A DNA stretch of 64,000 bases from Bacteroidota bacterium (GTDB lineage: Bacteria > Bacteroidota > Bacteroidia > Cytophagales > Cyclobacteriaceae), in contig JAEYWY010000002.1 in NCBI GenBank assembly GCA_023428695.1, positions 310,001-374,000 on the forward strand. Reading direction: 5' to 3'. Below, piece after piece: positions 25,193 to 34,631 of the stretch; position 1 is the stretch's first letter; every line of letters starts with the position of its first letter. Position numbers and translations under genes: made by a program. Under the pieces are notes generated by a model. It made no database searches. It worked only from the letters and a program-made list of their open reading frames with translations, and had not been told where the DNA came from.

Positions 25193-26344
25193 ATGCGAGT
25201 TCTCAGTTTTTTCTTATGTATCGCCGCGTTGTTTGCCCAGGGTCAGGCATTGCGCGACGTGAACTACAGTTACCTGTATGACGAGTCAGCACCTGTGCGA
25301 CTCCAATTCAAAACGGTACGTGATACCACATCGTGGACCACGTATTACAGTGTGCAGCTCACTGACGTCGCCCAGGATCCGGGAATTTTTGAGGTGAAGT
25401 TTGAGACGCGAAAGAATCTTTATGAGAAATCCGGATCGCCTGTTCCTGAACAGAACATAACCCGAAAGGACCGATTCTCAGGAAGTGTGACCCTCGAACG
25501 CACTGATCAACCTCAGGTATTGCTCGCGCATGCCATCAATTCCGAACGGAAAACGGTGTGGTATTTCTATACTATCCTCCAGCCCAGGCACCCCGTAACC
25601 ACACTTGTCGAAGTCAGCGGAAAACCGCTAGTCAGCACCTACATCAACGTACCTGATACCCTGATCGTGGCTGCAACTTCCAGGCAAATCGTTTCATATT
25701 ACAATGACAAGTTTCCGCCGGCACCCCTGCCTTTTTCGGAAAAGCTTGGTCCCGTATCAAAGGGAATGCGTGTAGACTCTTCGTACTCTGTACTACCTGC
25801 ACAACCCTTCATCGCCGACCAAAACGGTTTGTACCTGATTCAGTCGGACACGATGAAAAATGAAGGATTTGTCTTTCGTGCTCAGGATGACTATCCGCGT
25901 TATAGCAGACTTCAAAACGTAGCTGAGCCATTCGTCTATATCTGTACGCGGCAGGAATACCAGAAGATCAGGGAAGCAATGGATGACAAGAAGGCATTTG
26001 ATCGTGTAATCCTTAGTATAACGCGGGACCAGGAACGCGCCAAGAAACTTATCCGATCGTATTTCCGAAGAGTTGAAATGGCCAATGCGTTATTTACGTC
26101 GTACAAGGAAGGCTGGAAGACGGATCGCGGAATGATCTACATAATATTCGGACCACCGGATGAGGTGTTTCGTTTTAATGACCGCGAAGTCTGGAACTAC
26201 AAAATCATCAAGCAGGGATTATCGTTTGATTTTGCACATTCTCCGTCGTTGTTCGACCCGGATAACTTTGTTCTTGTCCGAAGCAAGAAGTACACAGAAA
26301 CGTGGTACCAAATGATTGATATGTGGAGGAACGCGAGGTTTTGA
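25193..26344 (+). CDS. GWxTD domain-containing secreted protein
   Basis: The GWxTD domain is found in Bacteroidota and relatives and has no firmly assigned biochemical role. The 383-residue product has a signal peptide (MRVLSFFLCIAALFAQGQA), a beta-rich N-terminal half and, near residues 300-350, the naming motif GWKTDRGMIYIIFGPPDEV. The longest frame opens 14 codons earlier, at 25151, but the ATG at 25193 is the one that gives a proper signal peptide. It lies head-to-head with the methyltransferase gene and 25 bases before rsmI, with which it probably shares a transcript. Confidence 0.88.
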   Translation: MRVLSFFLCIAALFAQGQALRDVNYSYLYDESAPVRLQFKTVRDTTSWTTYYSVQLTDVAQDPGIFEVKFETRKNLYEKSGSPVPEQNITRKDRFSGSVTLERTDQPQVLLAHAINSERKTVWYFYTILQPRHPVTTLVEVSGKPLVSTYINVPDTLIVAATSRQIVSYYNDKFPPAPLPFSEKLGPVSKGMRVDSSYSVLPAQPFIADQNGLYLIQSDTMKNEGFVFRAQDDYPRYSRLQNVAEPFVYICTRQEYQKIREAMDDKKAFDRVILSITRDQERAKKLIRSYFRRVEMANALFTSYKEGWKTDRGMIYIIFGPPDEVFRFNDREVWNYKIIKQGLSFDFAHSPSLFDPDNFVLVRSKKYTETWYQMIDMWRNARF

Positions 26345-26369
26345 TCCATCATTCTTGTCCACTCCTGCG

Positions 26370-27086
26370 ATGAGCGTGCACCTTTATATCGTTCCTACTC
26401 CAATCGGCAATCTCGGCGACATCACACTACGTGCGCTTGACGTTTTGCGGTCAGTGTCTCTTGTCCTGGCCGAAGACACAAGAACGTCAGGGTTTCTGTT
26501 GCAGCATTACGAGATTAAGAAACCGCTCCAAAGCTTTCACAGCTTCAACGAACATCAATTGGTTGAGAAACTCGTCGAACGGATGAAGAGCGGCGAAACA
26601 ATGGCATTGGTGAGCGATGCCGGAACTCCGGGAATATCTGATCCCGGTTTCCTGATCATTCGCGCGGCACTTCGCGAGGGACTTGTCGTACAATGCCTGC
26701 CTGGCCCAACGGCCTTCGTACCTGCATTGGTGCAGTCTGGTCTTCCGTGTAACCGATTCGTTTTCGAAGGCTTCCTTCCCCACAAAAAGGGCAGGCAAAC
26801 GGCGTTGCAGCGATTGAAGTCAGAGCCACGAACAATGATCTTCTATGAATCACCCTATCGGATTATTAAAACGATACAGCAGTTCAAAGAGGTTTTTGGT
26901 GCAGATCGACTGATCTCGGTGTCGCGTGAACTTTCCAAAAAGTTTGAAGAAACCGTCAATGGTACGATTTCCTTTGTGGAGGAACACTTCAAGGGCAAAG
27001 ACATAAAAGGCGAGTTTGTTATTGTTGTAGCTGGTACCGACTACCATCAGGACAATGAAATGAACGTTGAAGAGGAAGACCACTAA
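26370..27086 (+). CDS. rsmI: 16S rRNA (cytidine-1402-2'-O)-methyltransferase RsmI
   Basis: RsmI methylates the 2'-hydroxyl of C1402 in 16S rRNA. The 238-residue protein has the tetrapyrrole-methylase fold with the family motifs VPTPIGNLGDIT (residues 6-17), LAEDTR, SDAGTPGISDPG and PGPTAFVPALVQSGLP. The ATG at 26370 was chosen over an upstream in-frame ATG at 26316 that lies inside the GWxTD gene. The last residues are acidic and slightly longer than usual. Confidence 0.95.
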   Translation: MSVHLYIVPTPIGNLGDITLRALDVLRSVSLVLAEDTRTSGFLLQHYEIKKPLQSFHSFNEHQLVEKLVERMKSGETMALVSDAGTPGISDPGFLIIRAALREGLVVQCLPGPTAFVPALVQSGLPCNRFVFEGFLPHKKGRQTALQRLKSEPRTMIFYESPYRIIKTIQQFKEVFGADRLISVSRELSKKFEETVNGTISFVEEHFKGKDIKGEFVIVVAGTDYHQDNEMNVEEEDH

Positions 27087-27146
27087 TCGAACTTTTGGTT
27101 GCACGAATGATAAAGCAAGTCTTATCTTGAGACAATAATAAAGGGT

Positions 27147-27944
27147 ATGGATCTGCAGCGAATTACAGAAAGCGTTATAGGGTTATGCGAAGAAACCGGT
27201 GCGTTCATCCGGAAGGAGGCGGAGCACTTCGATCTTTCGCGGGTCGAACAGAAAACGAAGTTCAACAATCTCGTTTCCTATGTCGACAAAGAGGCTGAGC
27301 AAAAACTCGTCGCGGGGCTTCGGAAAATAATTCCCGACGCAGCATTCATAACAGAAGAAGGCACGGTTGAACAGTCAGCAAAAGCCGAGTTGCACTGGAT
27401 CATCGATCCGCTCGACGGCACAACCAATTACCTGCACGGCTTCCCGGTATACGCCATAAGCGTTGCGCTCACAAGAAACCTCAAACCGATCGTCGGAGTA
27501 ATTTATCAGGTGGTAACGAATGAAGCATTTTGCGCGTGGGAGGGTGGTGCATCATACTGCAACGGGAAGCCTATCCATGTTTCAGATATTCCCGCGATCA
27601 GCGAAGCGCTGCTTGCAACAGGGTTTCCGTACCACAAGTCGGCTAAAGCAGACGCTTACCTGGATATCATCAAAGAGTTTCTCGACAATACACATGGTAT
27701 TCGGAGGCTTGGCAGTGCGGCGATTGATCTCGCCTATGTGGCATGCGGCCGCCTCGAAGGATTTTTTGAATACAATCTCAATCCCTGGGACGTTGCCGCC
27801 GGAGTACTAATCGTTGAATGTGCCGGTGGAAAGGTCAGCGATTTCTCGGGCGATAATAACATCTTGTTCGGAAAAGAACTTTGCGCATCTAACAGCAAGA
27901 TCCAGGCTGATATGCTCGCAATCATCCAAAAGCACTGGAACTAA
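27147..27944 (+). CDS. suhB: Inositol monophosphatase family protein
   Basis: A 265-residue magnesium-dependent phosphatase of the IMPase/SuhB family. It has the metal ligands E70-E71 (ITEEGT), the DPLDGTTNYLHGFP motif (87-100) and the distal WDVAAGVLIVECAGG. It acts on inositol-1-phosphate or similar phosphate monoesters; the physiological substrate in this organism is not shown by the sequence. A ribosome-binding-like AAAGGG lies 5 bases before the ATG. The gene name is by family and less certain than the family itself. Confidence 0.93.
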   Translation: MDLQRITESVIGLCEETGAFIRKEAEHFDLSRVEQKTKFNNLVSYVDKEAEQKLVAGLRKIIPDAAFITEEGTVEQSAKAELHWIIDPLDGTTNYLHGFPVYAISVALTRNLKPIVGVIYQVVTNEAFCAWEGGASYCNGKPIHVSDIPAISEALLATGFPYHKSAKADAYLDIIKEFLDNTHGIRRLGSAAIDLAYVACGRLEGFFEYNLNPWDVAAGVLIVECAGGKVSDFSGDNNILFGKELCASNSKIQADMLAIIQKHWN

Positions 27945-27971
27945 GATCCAAGACATAAACACTCACGTATC

Positions 27972-30803
27972 ATGAACTTCCCAACGTTAACTTCAAGTAT
28001 TTTGCGAACAAAGGTTTTCATTCTCCTGTTCCTTCTTGCCGGACTTGTCAATGCGCAGACAAACCTCGATGCAAAGCTTCCCGTCGATCCCAACGTAAAG
28101 ATTGGCAAACTCGAGAACGGCCTCACATACTATATCAGAAAGAACACGCGACCGGAAAACAAAGTCGAATTGCGATTGGTGGTTAACGCAGGATCTATTC
28201 TTGAAGATGATGACCAATTGGGTCTGGCTCACTTTACTGAACATATGGCCTTCAACGGCACAAAGAACTTTGAAAAGAATCAACTCGTATCATTTCTTCA
28301 AAGTATCGGAGTTGAATTTGGCGCTGATCTGAATGCATACACGGGATTCGACGAAACGGTTTACATTCTTCCTATCCCGGTCGAGAAAAAAGAAAACATT
28401 GAAAAAGGATTTCAGATCCTCGAAGACTGGGCAAGCGCCATAACGTTCGACGACACCGAAATTGACAAGGAACGTGGCGTTGTGCTTGAAGAATTGCGTC
28501 TTGGAAAAGGCGCTCAAGACAGAATGTTCAAAGTTGTTTATCCAAAACTTTTTGAAGGCTCGAAATATGCAGAGCGTCTGCCTATTGGAAAAGAGAACAT
28601 TCTCCGCGAGTTCAAGTATGATGCTATCAAACGCTTTTATCGCGATTGGTATCGGCCCGACCTTATGGCCGTTGTCGTTGTTGGCAACATCGAACCGTCA
28701 GAGGCGGAGCAGTACATCAAAAAACACTTTGCCAAATTAAAAAACGCGGAACAACCACGGCCGCGACCCGCAACGGAGGTCTTTTCACGAAAGAAATCCG
28801 AAGGTATTGTTGTCACAGACGCTGAGGCGACAAACCATGTAGTTGAGATTCATTATTCATATCAAAAGGAAAAAAAGGAAGAGACACTTGGTGACTACCG
28901 GACATACCTCGTAAGGCGGCTCTTTACATCAATGTTAAGTCAGCGAATGCAGGAACTTACCCAACGCGCTGAACCTCCGTTCGTTTTTGGTGGCACGTTT
29001 ATCGGCGGATATGCCCGGGGTTACGAAGAGTTTCAATCGATCGCTTACATCGCAAAAGGCGGAGTTCAACCCGCGATTACTGCGTTGATAACAGAGAATG
29101 AACGCGCGCGTAAGTTCGGTTTCACGGAGGGTGAACTCGACCGCACGAAAAAAATGATGATGAAATCGATCGAACGAAGTTACAATGAGCGCGAGAAGAC
29201 AGAATCGGGGAATCTTGTCCAGGAATACATCAGGCATTTCCTGAGCAACGAACCAATTCCCGGCATAGAAAACGAATATCAATACTACCAGCAACTGGTG
29301 GGTGGAATTTCGCTCGACGAAGTCAACGCTTACGCTGCAGCTATTATTCCGGCAGATACCGCCAATAAACTGGTCGTACTTACCGGTCCGGAAAAAGCAG
29401 ACTTTGCGTTACCTTCCAATGAGGAAATACTTGAGATGGCAAACAAAGCTGCACAGGTAGAGGTGGAACACTACGAGGAAAAAGCGGTTGCCGAATCGCT
29501 GATGGCCAAAAAACCGAAGCCGGGAAAAATAATTTCGGAAAAAGAAAACAAGGAACTGGGTATCACCACGATTCAACTCAATAACGGCGTGACCGTAATC
29601 CTGAAGCCGACAGATTTCAAAAACGATCAGGTGGTTATGAGCGCTACCCGTTTTGGCGGGCAGTATCTTTTCGATGCGAAGGATCGCTTTAATGCGGAAT
29701 ACGCAGCCAGCGTCGTATCGGTGATGGGTGTCGGCGAATTCGCTCCACTTGATTTACGAAAAGTACTTGCAGGGAAAAATGCAGGTGTGTCACCCAGGAT
29801 CGGGACAATTTCCGAGGGTATGAATGGTTCATGCAGCGCGTCCGACGTTGAGAGCATGCTTCAGTTGGTTCATCTCTATTTCACCAACCCGAGGAAAGAC
29901 CCTGAGTTATTTCAGTCATTCGTATCAAAACAACAGGCGCTGTATCAAAACATGATGTCTGATCCACAGTTTACATTTCAGGATTCAATTATCAGGCTTC
30001 TGTACAAAGATCATCCATGGGGGCCCAAGCTCCCCAGACCGGAAAACTTTGAAAAGATCGACATGAACCGTGCTCTCGCTATCTACCGTGAGCGATTCGG
30101 TAACGCATCCGGTTTTACTTTTGCGATAGTTGGCAAATTCGAAATCGCTGACATCAAACCGCTGATTCAAACGTATCTTGCGAGCCTTCCTGCTTCAGGC
30201 AAAACATCAAAATATCGTGACGCAGGTGTTCGCCCCGTTCAGGGCGTCGTCAAGAAAGAAGTACGTAAAGGCAAGGAACAAAAGAGTTTCATTCGTATGT
30301 TCTGGAATGGGAGCGCAAAGTTCTCGGAAGAGGAACAATTGAAACTGCAGGCGCTAACCGAGATCATGAACATCAAACTGATCGAAAGTCTTCGGGAAGA
30401 ACTTGGCGGGATCTATGGTGGTGGTATGTACGGCAACCTTGGCAAACACCCCTACGAGAACTTCAGCGCAGGTATTTCACTGCCATGCGGACCAGAAAAT
30501 GTTGAACAGCTGATCAAGGCTGCGCACCAGGAAATCGAAAAGATCAAGAATGAAGGTCCCACACAGGAGGACCTGGACAAAGTCAAGGAAACATGGCGGC
30601 AGCAGCACGAGGTAAACATGAAGGACAACTCGTTCTGGATGCGTCAACTCATACAAAGCGTTGAGTTGGGCACCGACGCGCGGCGGGTATTGTCATTTGA
30701 AGAACGTATCAAAAAACTGACGACATCCGATGTTCAGGACGCCGCCAGGAAATACCTCGACATGAAAAACTATGTCGAAGTAATCCTGAATCCGGAGCAG
30801 TAA
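27972..30803 (+). CDS. M16 family zinc peptidase, exported
   Basis: A 943-residue two-part insulinase-type peptidase (PqqL/pitrilysin-like). The signal peptide covers about residues 1-29 (hydrophobic FILLFLLAGLVNA). The N-terminal half carries the inverted zinc motif HFTEH (87-91) and a downstream glutamate in VVLEELRLGK; the C-terminal half (from about 530) repeats the fold without the zinc site, as is normal for the family. It probably degrades peptides in the periplasm. It follows the IMPase gene after 27 bases. Confidence 0.94.
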   Translation: MNFPTLTSSILRTKVFILLFLLAGLVNAQTNLDAKLPVDPNVKIGKLENGLTYYIRKNTRPENKVELRLVVNAGSILEDDDQLGLAHFTEHMAFNGTKNFEKNQLVSFLQSIGVEFGADLNAYTGFDETVYILPIPVEKKENIEKGFQILEDWASAITFDDTEIDKERGVVLEELRLGKGAQDRMFKVVYPKLFEGSKYAERLPIGKENILREFKYDAIKRFYRDWYRPDLMAVVVVGNIEPSEAEQYIKKHFAKLKNAEQPRPRPATEVFSRKKSEGIVVTDAEATNHVVEIHYSYQKEKKEETLGDYRTYLVRRLFTSMLSQRMQELTQRAEPPFVFGGTFIGGYARGYEEFQSIAYIAKGGVQPAITALITENERARKFGFTEGELDRTKKMMMKSIERSYNEREKTESGNLVQEYIRHFLSNEPIPGIENEYQYYQQLVGGISLDEVNAYAAAIIPADTANKLVVLTGPEKADFALPSNEEILEMANKAAQVEVEHYEEKAVAESLMAKKPKPGKIISEKENKELGITTIQLNNGVTVILKPTDFKNDQVVMSATRFGGQYLFDAKDRFNAEYAASVVSVMGVGEFAPLDLRKVLAGKNAGVSPRIGTISEGMNGSCSASDVESMLQLVHLYFTNPRKDPELFQSFVSKQQALYQNMMSDPQFTFQDSIIRLLYKDHPWGPKLPRPENFEKIDMNRALAIYRERFGNASGFTFAIVGKFEIADIKPLIQTYLASLPASGKTSKYRDAGVRPVQGVVKKEVRKGKEQKSFIRMFWNGSAKFSEEEQLKLQALTEIMNIKLIESLREELGGIYGGGMYGNLGKHPYENFSAGISLPCGPENVEQLIKAAHQEIEKIKNEGPTQEDLDKVKETWRQQHEVNMKDNSFWMRQLIQSVELGTDARRVLSFEERIKKLTTSDVQDAARKYLDMKNYVEVILNPEQ

Positions 30804-30811
30804 CTTTGTTA

Positions 30812-33196
30812 TTATTCGTATCGTAATGACTCAACAGGGTCCGCAGTCGCCGTTCTGACTGATTTGTATCCTGCAGTAAGCAATGCTACCAGTACTGTGG
30901 AGAAGAACGCTGCGAAAAATATCCACAGACTAAGATTTATACGGTATGCGAAGTTGCTGAGCAGTTGTTCCATCGCAAAATATCCCAATGGGAATGCCAG
31001 CGCCGCGCCGAGCACAATCAGGCGAATATACTTCCATGTGAAAGACCAAAGTATTCCTTCAACCGAAGCTCCAAGAACTTTGCGCACGCCGATTTCTTTC
31101 GTCTTTTGATTCGTCATATAAGAGACGAGACCAAAAAGTCCAAGACATCCGATGATGATTGCGATTGACGTGAACACCGCCATGAGCCTGGAAAGCCTTT
31201 GCTGCGATTCATAGAAAATGCGGATACTTTCGTCCATAAAGGAGTAATCAAACAGGTGATCAGGATAATTTGTGTTCCATTGTTCCTGCAGCGCGTTTAC
31301 AACATTCGTAATCTGTCCCTCCGTTGCCTTCAGTGCCAGCGTTCGGTAACCGCGTGCATTGTGAAATAAGACAAGGGGTCCGATCTCCCGCTCGAGACTG
31401 ATGGTGTTAAAATTCTTTACAACGCCAACTACCGGCAAACTACGCCTGTTTATCGTTACAAGTTTGCCGACGATCGCCTGCGGATCCGTGTGCCCTGTTT
31501 GTCTTACAAAACTTTCATTGACGAGCACACCATTAATAGTGTCGCTTTCGATCAGGTTATCACCAGCGACCAATTCAATTCCAAAAAGGTCGAGGTAATT
31601 GGTGTCAATTGATTTGTACTGGGTGACGTATTCGGTTGGATCGTCCTGAATGCGGAAGCCCGTGTTATTTGTTTGTCCCGAAAACGGCGGCGCACTCGCG
31701 AGCGATGCCTGTTCAACTCCGGGAATTGTCGAAGCCTGATGAAGGATCACTTGTTTCGCATTATTTTCATTCGCGCCTGCGGGCAGCGGTGCAACCAGAA
31801 CCGCCTCACGTTTGAATCCCATATCGGCGTTAATGAAGAAATTGGTTTGTTTGATCAGTACGATCGTTCCGACAATAAAGAATTGCGAAATAAAAAACTG
31901 AAATACGACGAGCCCGCTTCTTAACCAGTATCCGCCGGATGCTTTGTTCTCCACTCTGTTCTTAAGCGCAAGTACGGGTCGGAACGACGACACCACAACC
32001 GCGGGATACAAACCCGAAAGAACGGATACCAATACCGTTATGCCAACGAGGAAAATCGGAAGCAGCGGGTTGCCGGCTATATCGAGACTGAGCTCAAGTT
32101 CCATGAAGGGATTCACAAAGCCCAACGCAATTTGTGAAAGTCCGACCGATAAGAGAACCGCAGCCAATGTCAACAGGAACGTCTCACCGAGGAATTGCAC
32201 GACGAGTTGCCTGCGCGAACTTCCCATTGTCTTCCTGATACCGACCTCGCGTGAGCGCTTGATGGCATCGGCAGTAGCAAGGTTGACAAAATTTATGCAA
32301 GCCGTCAAAACAAGAACGATGGCTATCGCACCAAGAATAGTAAGGACTGTCTTCGGCACAGTCTGGTATGTGAACGTTTCGAAGCGCGTGTCGAAATGCA
32401 TGTCGCCAAGTGCGACGGTCATAAACTCGCCCTTGTCAAATTCGTAGTCGCGATACTTCTTTGTGAAGTCAGGCAAACGCTCGTTCACGGCAGCGATAGA
32501 AGCGTCTTCTTTCAGCAGGAAGTAACAATGCTCATCACTCCAGATGCTGGTCCAGACATTTTGCTCAGGTGCGGGCCGGATCGTCTCCCAGGACAACATG
32601 AGTTCAAAGGGGAAGTCCGTATTTGACGGAGACGATTCCATAATGCCTGCGATTGTGTAATCGACGTCGTCAAATACAACGGTCTCGCCGATCGCGTCAA
32701 TCCTGCCGAAGTATTTTTGTGCAAGCTCGTCAGAGATGATAGCCTGCTTTGGTTCGCCGAGAACGGCGGAACTCCCAGAAAGGACCTTCCGGTCAAAAAT
32801 CCTGAAAAACGAAGGCTCTGAAAAAACCACGCCGGCCTCCTCCTGAAATTTCTTGTCCTCGGAAGTTCCCTGAGGAACGCGCACAACCGCGTTGGCACGA
32901 TACGAGGCAAAAACGATCTCTTCAGCTTCAGGAAAATCAAGTCTGAACGCCTCTGGCAACGGCTTGGGTATCCCTCCCTGAAATCTTAGTTCACCATTAT
33001 TTATGCTTTTGTAAACAAGCCGGTAAATCCTGTCTTTTTTAGTGTGGAAGTTATCAAAGCTGGCGAGGTGCTGGATAATCAGAAGCAGTATGATACTGCA
33101 TGTGATCCCGAGAGTGAGGCCAGCCATGTTCAGAACAGTGCCGGTTTTTTGCCGCATCAAATTTCGGAATGCGGTCGTGAGATAATTTTTCAGCAT
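30812..33196 (-). CDS. ABC transporter permease of the MacB/FtsX type
   Basis: A 794-residue membrane protein with the layout of Bacteroidota two-unit MacB-type permeases: an N-terminal segment after MLKNYLTTAFRNL, a periplasmic MacB_PCD domain, a block of three membrane helices with an FtsX domain (about 275-410), a second periplasmic domain, and a C-terminal FtsX block with IGCLGLFGLVSYM and RKVLGAS. The frame continues 19 codons upstream, but the ATG at 33196 gives the family N-terminus. No ATPase gene lies nearby, so the partner must be encoded elsewhere. Likely function is peptide or lipoprotein export or mechanotransmission; the substrate is unknown. Confidence 0.92.
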   Translation of the reverse strand: MLKNYLTTAFRNLMRQKTGTVLNMAGLTLGITCSIILLLIIQHLASFDNFHTKKDRIYRLVYKSINNGELRFQGGIPKPLPEAFRLDFPEAEEIVFASYRANAVVRVPQGTSEDKKFQEEAGVVFSEPSFFRIFDRKVLSGSSAVLGEPKQAIISDELAQKYFGRIDAIGETVVFDDVDYTIAGIMESSPSNTDFPFELMLSWETIRPAPEQNVWTSIWSDEHCYFLLKEDASIAAVNERLPDFTKKYRDYEFDKGEFMTVALGDMHFDTRFETFTYQTVPKTVLTILGAIAIVLVLTACINFVNLATADAIKRSREVGIRKTMGSSRRQLVVQFLGETFLLTLAAVLLSVGLSQIALGFVNPFMELELSLDIAGNPLLPIFLVGITVLVSVLSGLYPAVVVSSFRPVLALKNRVENKASGGYWLRSGLVVFQFFISQFFIVGTIVLIKQTNFFINADMGFKREAVLVAPLPAGANENNAKQVILHQASTIPGVEQASLASAPPFSGQTNNTGFRIQDDPTEYVTQYKSIDTNYLDLFGIELVAGDNLIESDTINGVLVNESFVRQTGHTDPQAIVGKLVTINRRSLPVVGVVKNFNTISLEREIGPLVLFHNARGYRTLALKATEGQITNVVNALQEQWNTNYPDHLFDYSFMDESIRIFYESQQRLSRLMAVFTSIAIIIGCLGLFGLVSYMTNQKTKEIGVRKVLGASVEGILWSFTWKYIRLIVLGAALAFPLGYFAMEQLLSNFAYRINLSLWIFFAAFFSTVLVALLTAGYKSVRTATADPVESLRYE

Positions 33197-33307
33197 AAGG
33201 TCAATGAATGCCGGGTTAATTCCCAATACGGTGCCAGATTCACAAATGGCCACTTTCCGGGCATTTACACGAAAAAATCACAGAAGAGATGTACAATTTC
33301 AAAACTT

Positions 33308-33329
33308 TAACGTTCGGTTTCGAACGTTA
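33308..33329. promoter_or_regulatory. Perfect 9-bp inverted repeat between divergent genes
   Basis: TAACGTTCG (33308-33316) and CGAACGTTA (33321-33329) flank GTTT. It lies in the 180-base gap between the ABC permease and the Cys-rich membrane protein, upstream of both starts, so it is a candidate operator rather than a terminator. No T-run follows on either strand. Confidence 0.4.
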
Positions 33330-33376
33330 TTCGTTCATGGGTCGTTGTATTGGCAAAGTTTCCTACCTTTATTGCG

Positions 33377-33559
33377 ATGATTCAGGAAATTGTAGTTCTC
33401 GTGGTCTTTGCCGCCGCCGTTGTGTACGTCGGCCGGCTGGTTTATCAGAGTTTCCGGATGAAGACGGGATGTGCAAGTGGCTGCGGCAAGTGCGGAATTG
33501 ATTTTGACAAGATTAATCGCCACCTCGAAAAAAAATCCCCGATCAAGCCCACACCTTAG
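33377..33559 (+). CDS. FeoB-associated-type Cys-rich membrane protein
   Basis: A 60-residue protein with one membrane helix (residues 3-24) followed by a short cysteine cluster C32, C36 and C39 (GCASGCGKCG) and a basic tail. It resembles the small FeoB-associated Cys-rich proteins that usually accompany the ferrous-iron transporter FeoB, but no feo gene is present here. The start is the ATG at 33377; a near-consensus element TACCTTTA lies at 33364-33371. The 3' end overlaps the convergent radical-SAM gene by 17 bases. Confidence 0.78.
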   Translation: MIQEIVVLVVFAAAVVYVGRLVYQSFRMKTGCASGCGKCGIDFDKINRHLEKKSPIKPTP

Positions 33560-34565
33560 TTCCCTCGGTACAGTTTTTACAAATCTCGATTTCCTTTCTT
33601 GCAGTTAGTAAAGAATTCCTGAAGGATCGGTACGCTTCGCTTTTCCAGATTTCTTCAAACGAAGTTTCGGTTATGTTTCCCAGCACGAAATGTGCATCCT
33701 TGTCGAAGCAACACGGAACCACCTTGCCATCCCACGTGATCACGCAACTGTGCCACATCTTCCAGCAGTGATTAAGAAGTGCATTTTTTATCCGCCATGT
33801 TCCATCATGGTTTCTCTTGTAACGCGAATAACGTTCGTTCTCGGGAATGAATGGTGAACCGTTTTCGAAATCGTAGACTTGCGCCGTCTTCAGTGCAACC
33901 TCATTGACACCAATTTCTTTTGCCAGCCTGTGCACCTCGGGTATCTGATGTTCATTTTGTTTCACAACAAGATACTGGAAGACTACATGTGGTGTCGCTG
34001 AACGCATTTGCTTCTTCAATCGCACGATCGTTGCAGCTCCGTCGAGGACTTTTTCAAGAGAACCGCCAATGCGATAGGATTCATATGTCTCCTGGCTGGT
34101 TCCGTCAATAGAGATAATCAGCTTGTCCAACCCTGAGGCTATTGTTTCGCGTGCGCGTTCCTCATTCAGGTAATGTCCGTTTGTAGACGTAGCGGTATAT
34201 ATTCGCTTTCGCGAGGCATACTCGGCCATTTCCAAAAAACGCGGATTGAGATACGGCTCGCCCTGAAAGTAGAACGTCAGATACGTGAGCGTTGATTCGA
34301 GCTGATCTATTGTATCCCTGAATACTGCATCATTCAACATGCCAGTCGGGCGCGTAAAGGAACGCAGTCCGCTCGGACACTCCGGACACCGAAGATTGCA
34401 CGACGTTGTGGGTTCGATTGCCAACGCTATCGGCATGCCGCTGATTTGGGGTGTTTTCGACAGACGTGAACGGTAAAAACTGGCGAGCACAGCCGCGGCG
34501 TTCGACACTTTGCGGGTTGAAAGCTTTGTCAGAAAGTTGCGCCGATCATGCCACGAAGACCCCAT
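33543..34565 (-). CDS. Radical SAM protein with SPASM domain
   Basis: The 340-residue protein has the radical-SAM cysteines C56, C60 and C63 (CNLRCPEC) in a barrel domain, and a C-terminal SPASM domain with further cysteines (NHCWKMWHSC, VVPCCFDKD, EICKNC) for auxiliary iron-sulfur clusters. Such proteins often modify peptides or proteins, but no precursor peptide gene is evident next to it apart from the small Cys-rich frame it overlaps tail-to-tail. The start could be the GTG at 34580 or the ATG at 34565; the latter is chosen. Substrate not assignable. Confidence 0.9.
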   Translation of the reverse strand: MGSSWHDRRNFLTKLSTRKVSNAAAVLASFYRSRLSKTPQISGMPIALAIEPTTSCNLRCPECPSGLRSFTRPTGMLNDAVFRDTIDQLESTLTYLTFYFQGEPYLNPRFLEMAEYASRKRIYTATSTNGHYLNEERARETIASGLDKLIISIDGTSQETYESYRIGGSLEKVLDGAATIVRLKKQMRSATPHVVFQYLVVKQNEHQIPEVHRLAKEIGVNEVALKTAQVYDFENGSPFIPENERYSRYKRNHDGTWRIKNALLNHCWKMWHSCVITWDGKVVPCCFDKDAHFVLGNITETSFEEIWKSEAYRSFRNSLLTARKEIEICKNCTEGTKVWA

Positions 34566-34631
34566 GGCCGCAAGATACACTATAATCGTTAATCGGAAAT
34601 TGTCGCTATATTTCAGGATTCATCCCGGTGT

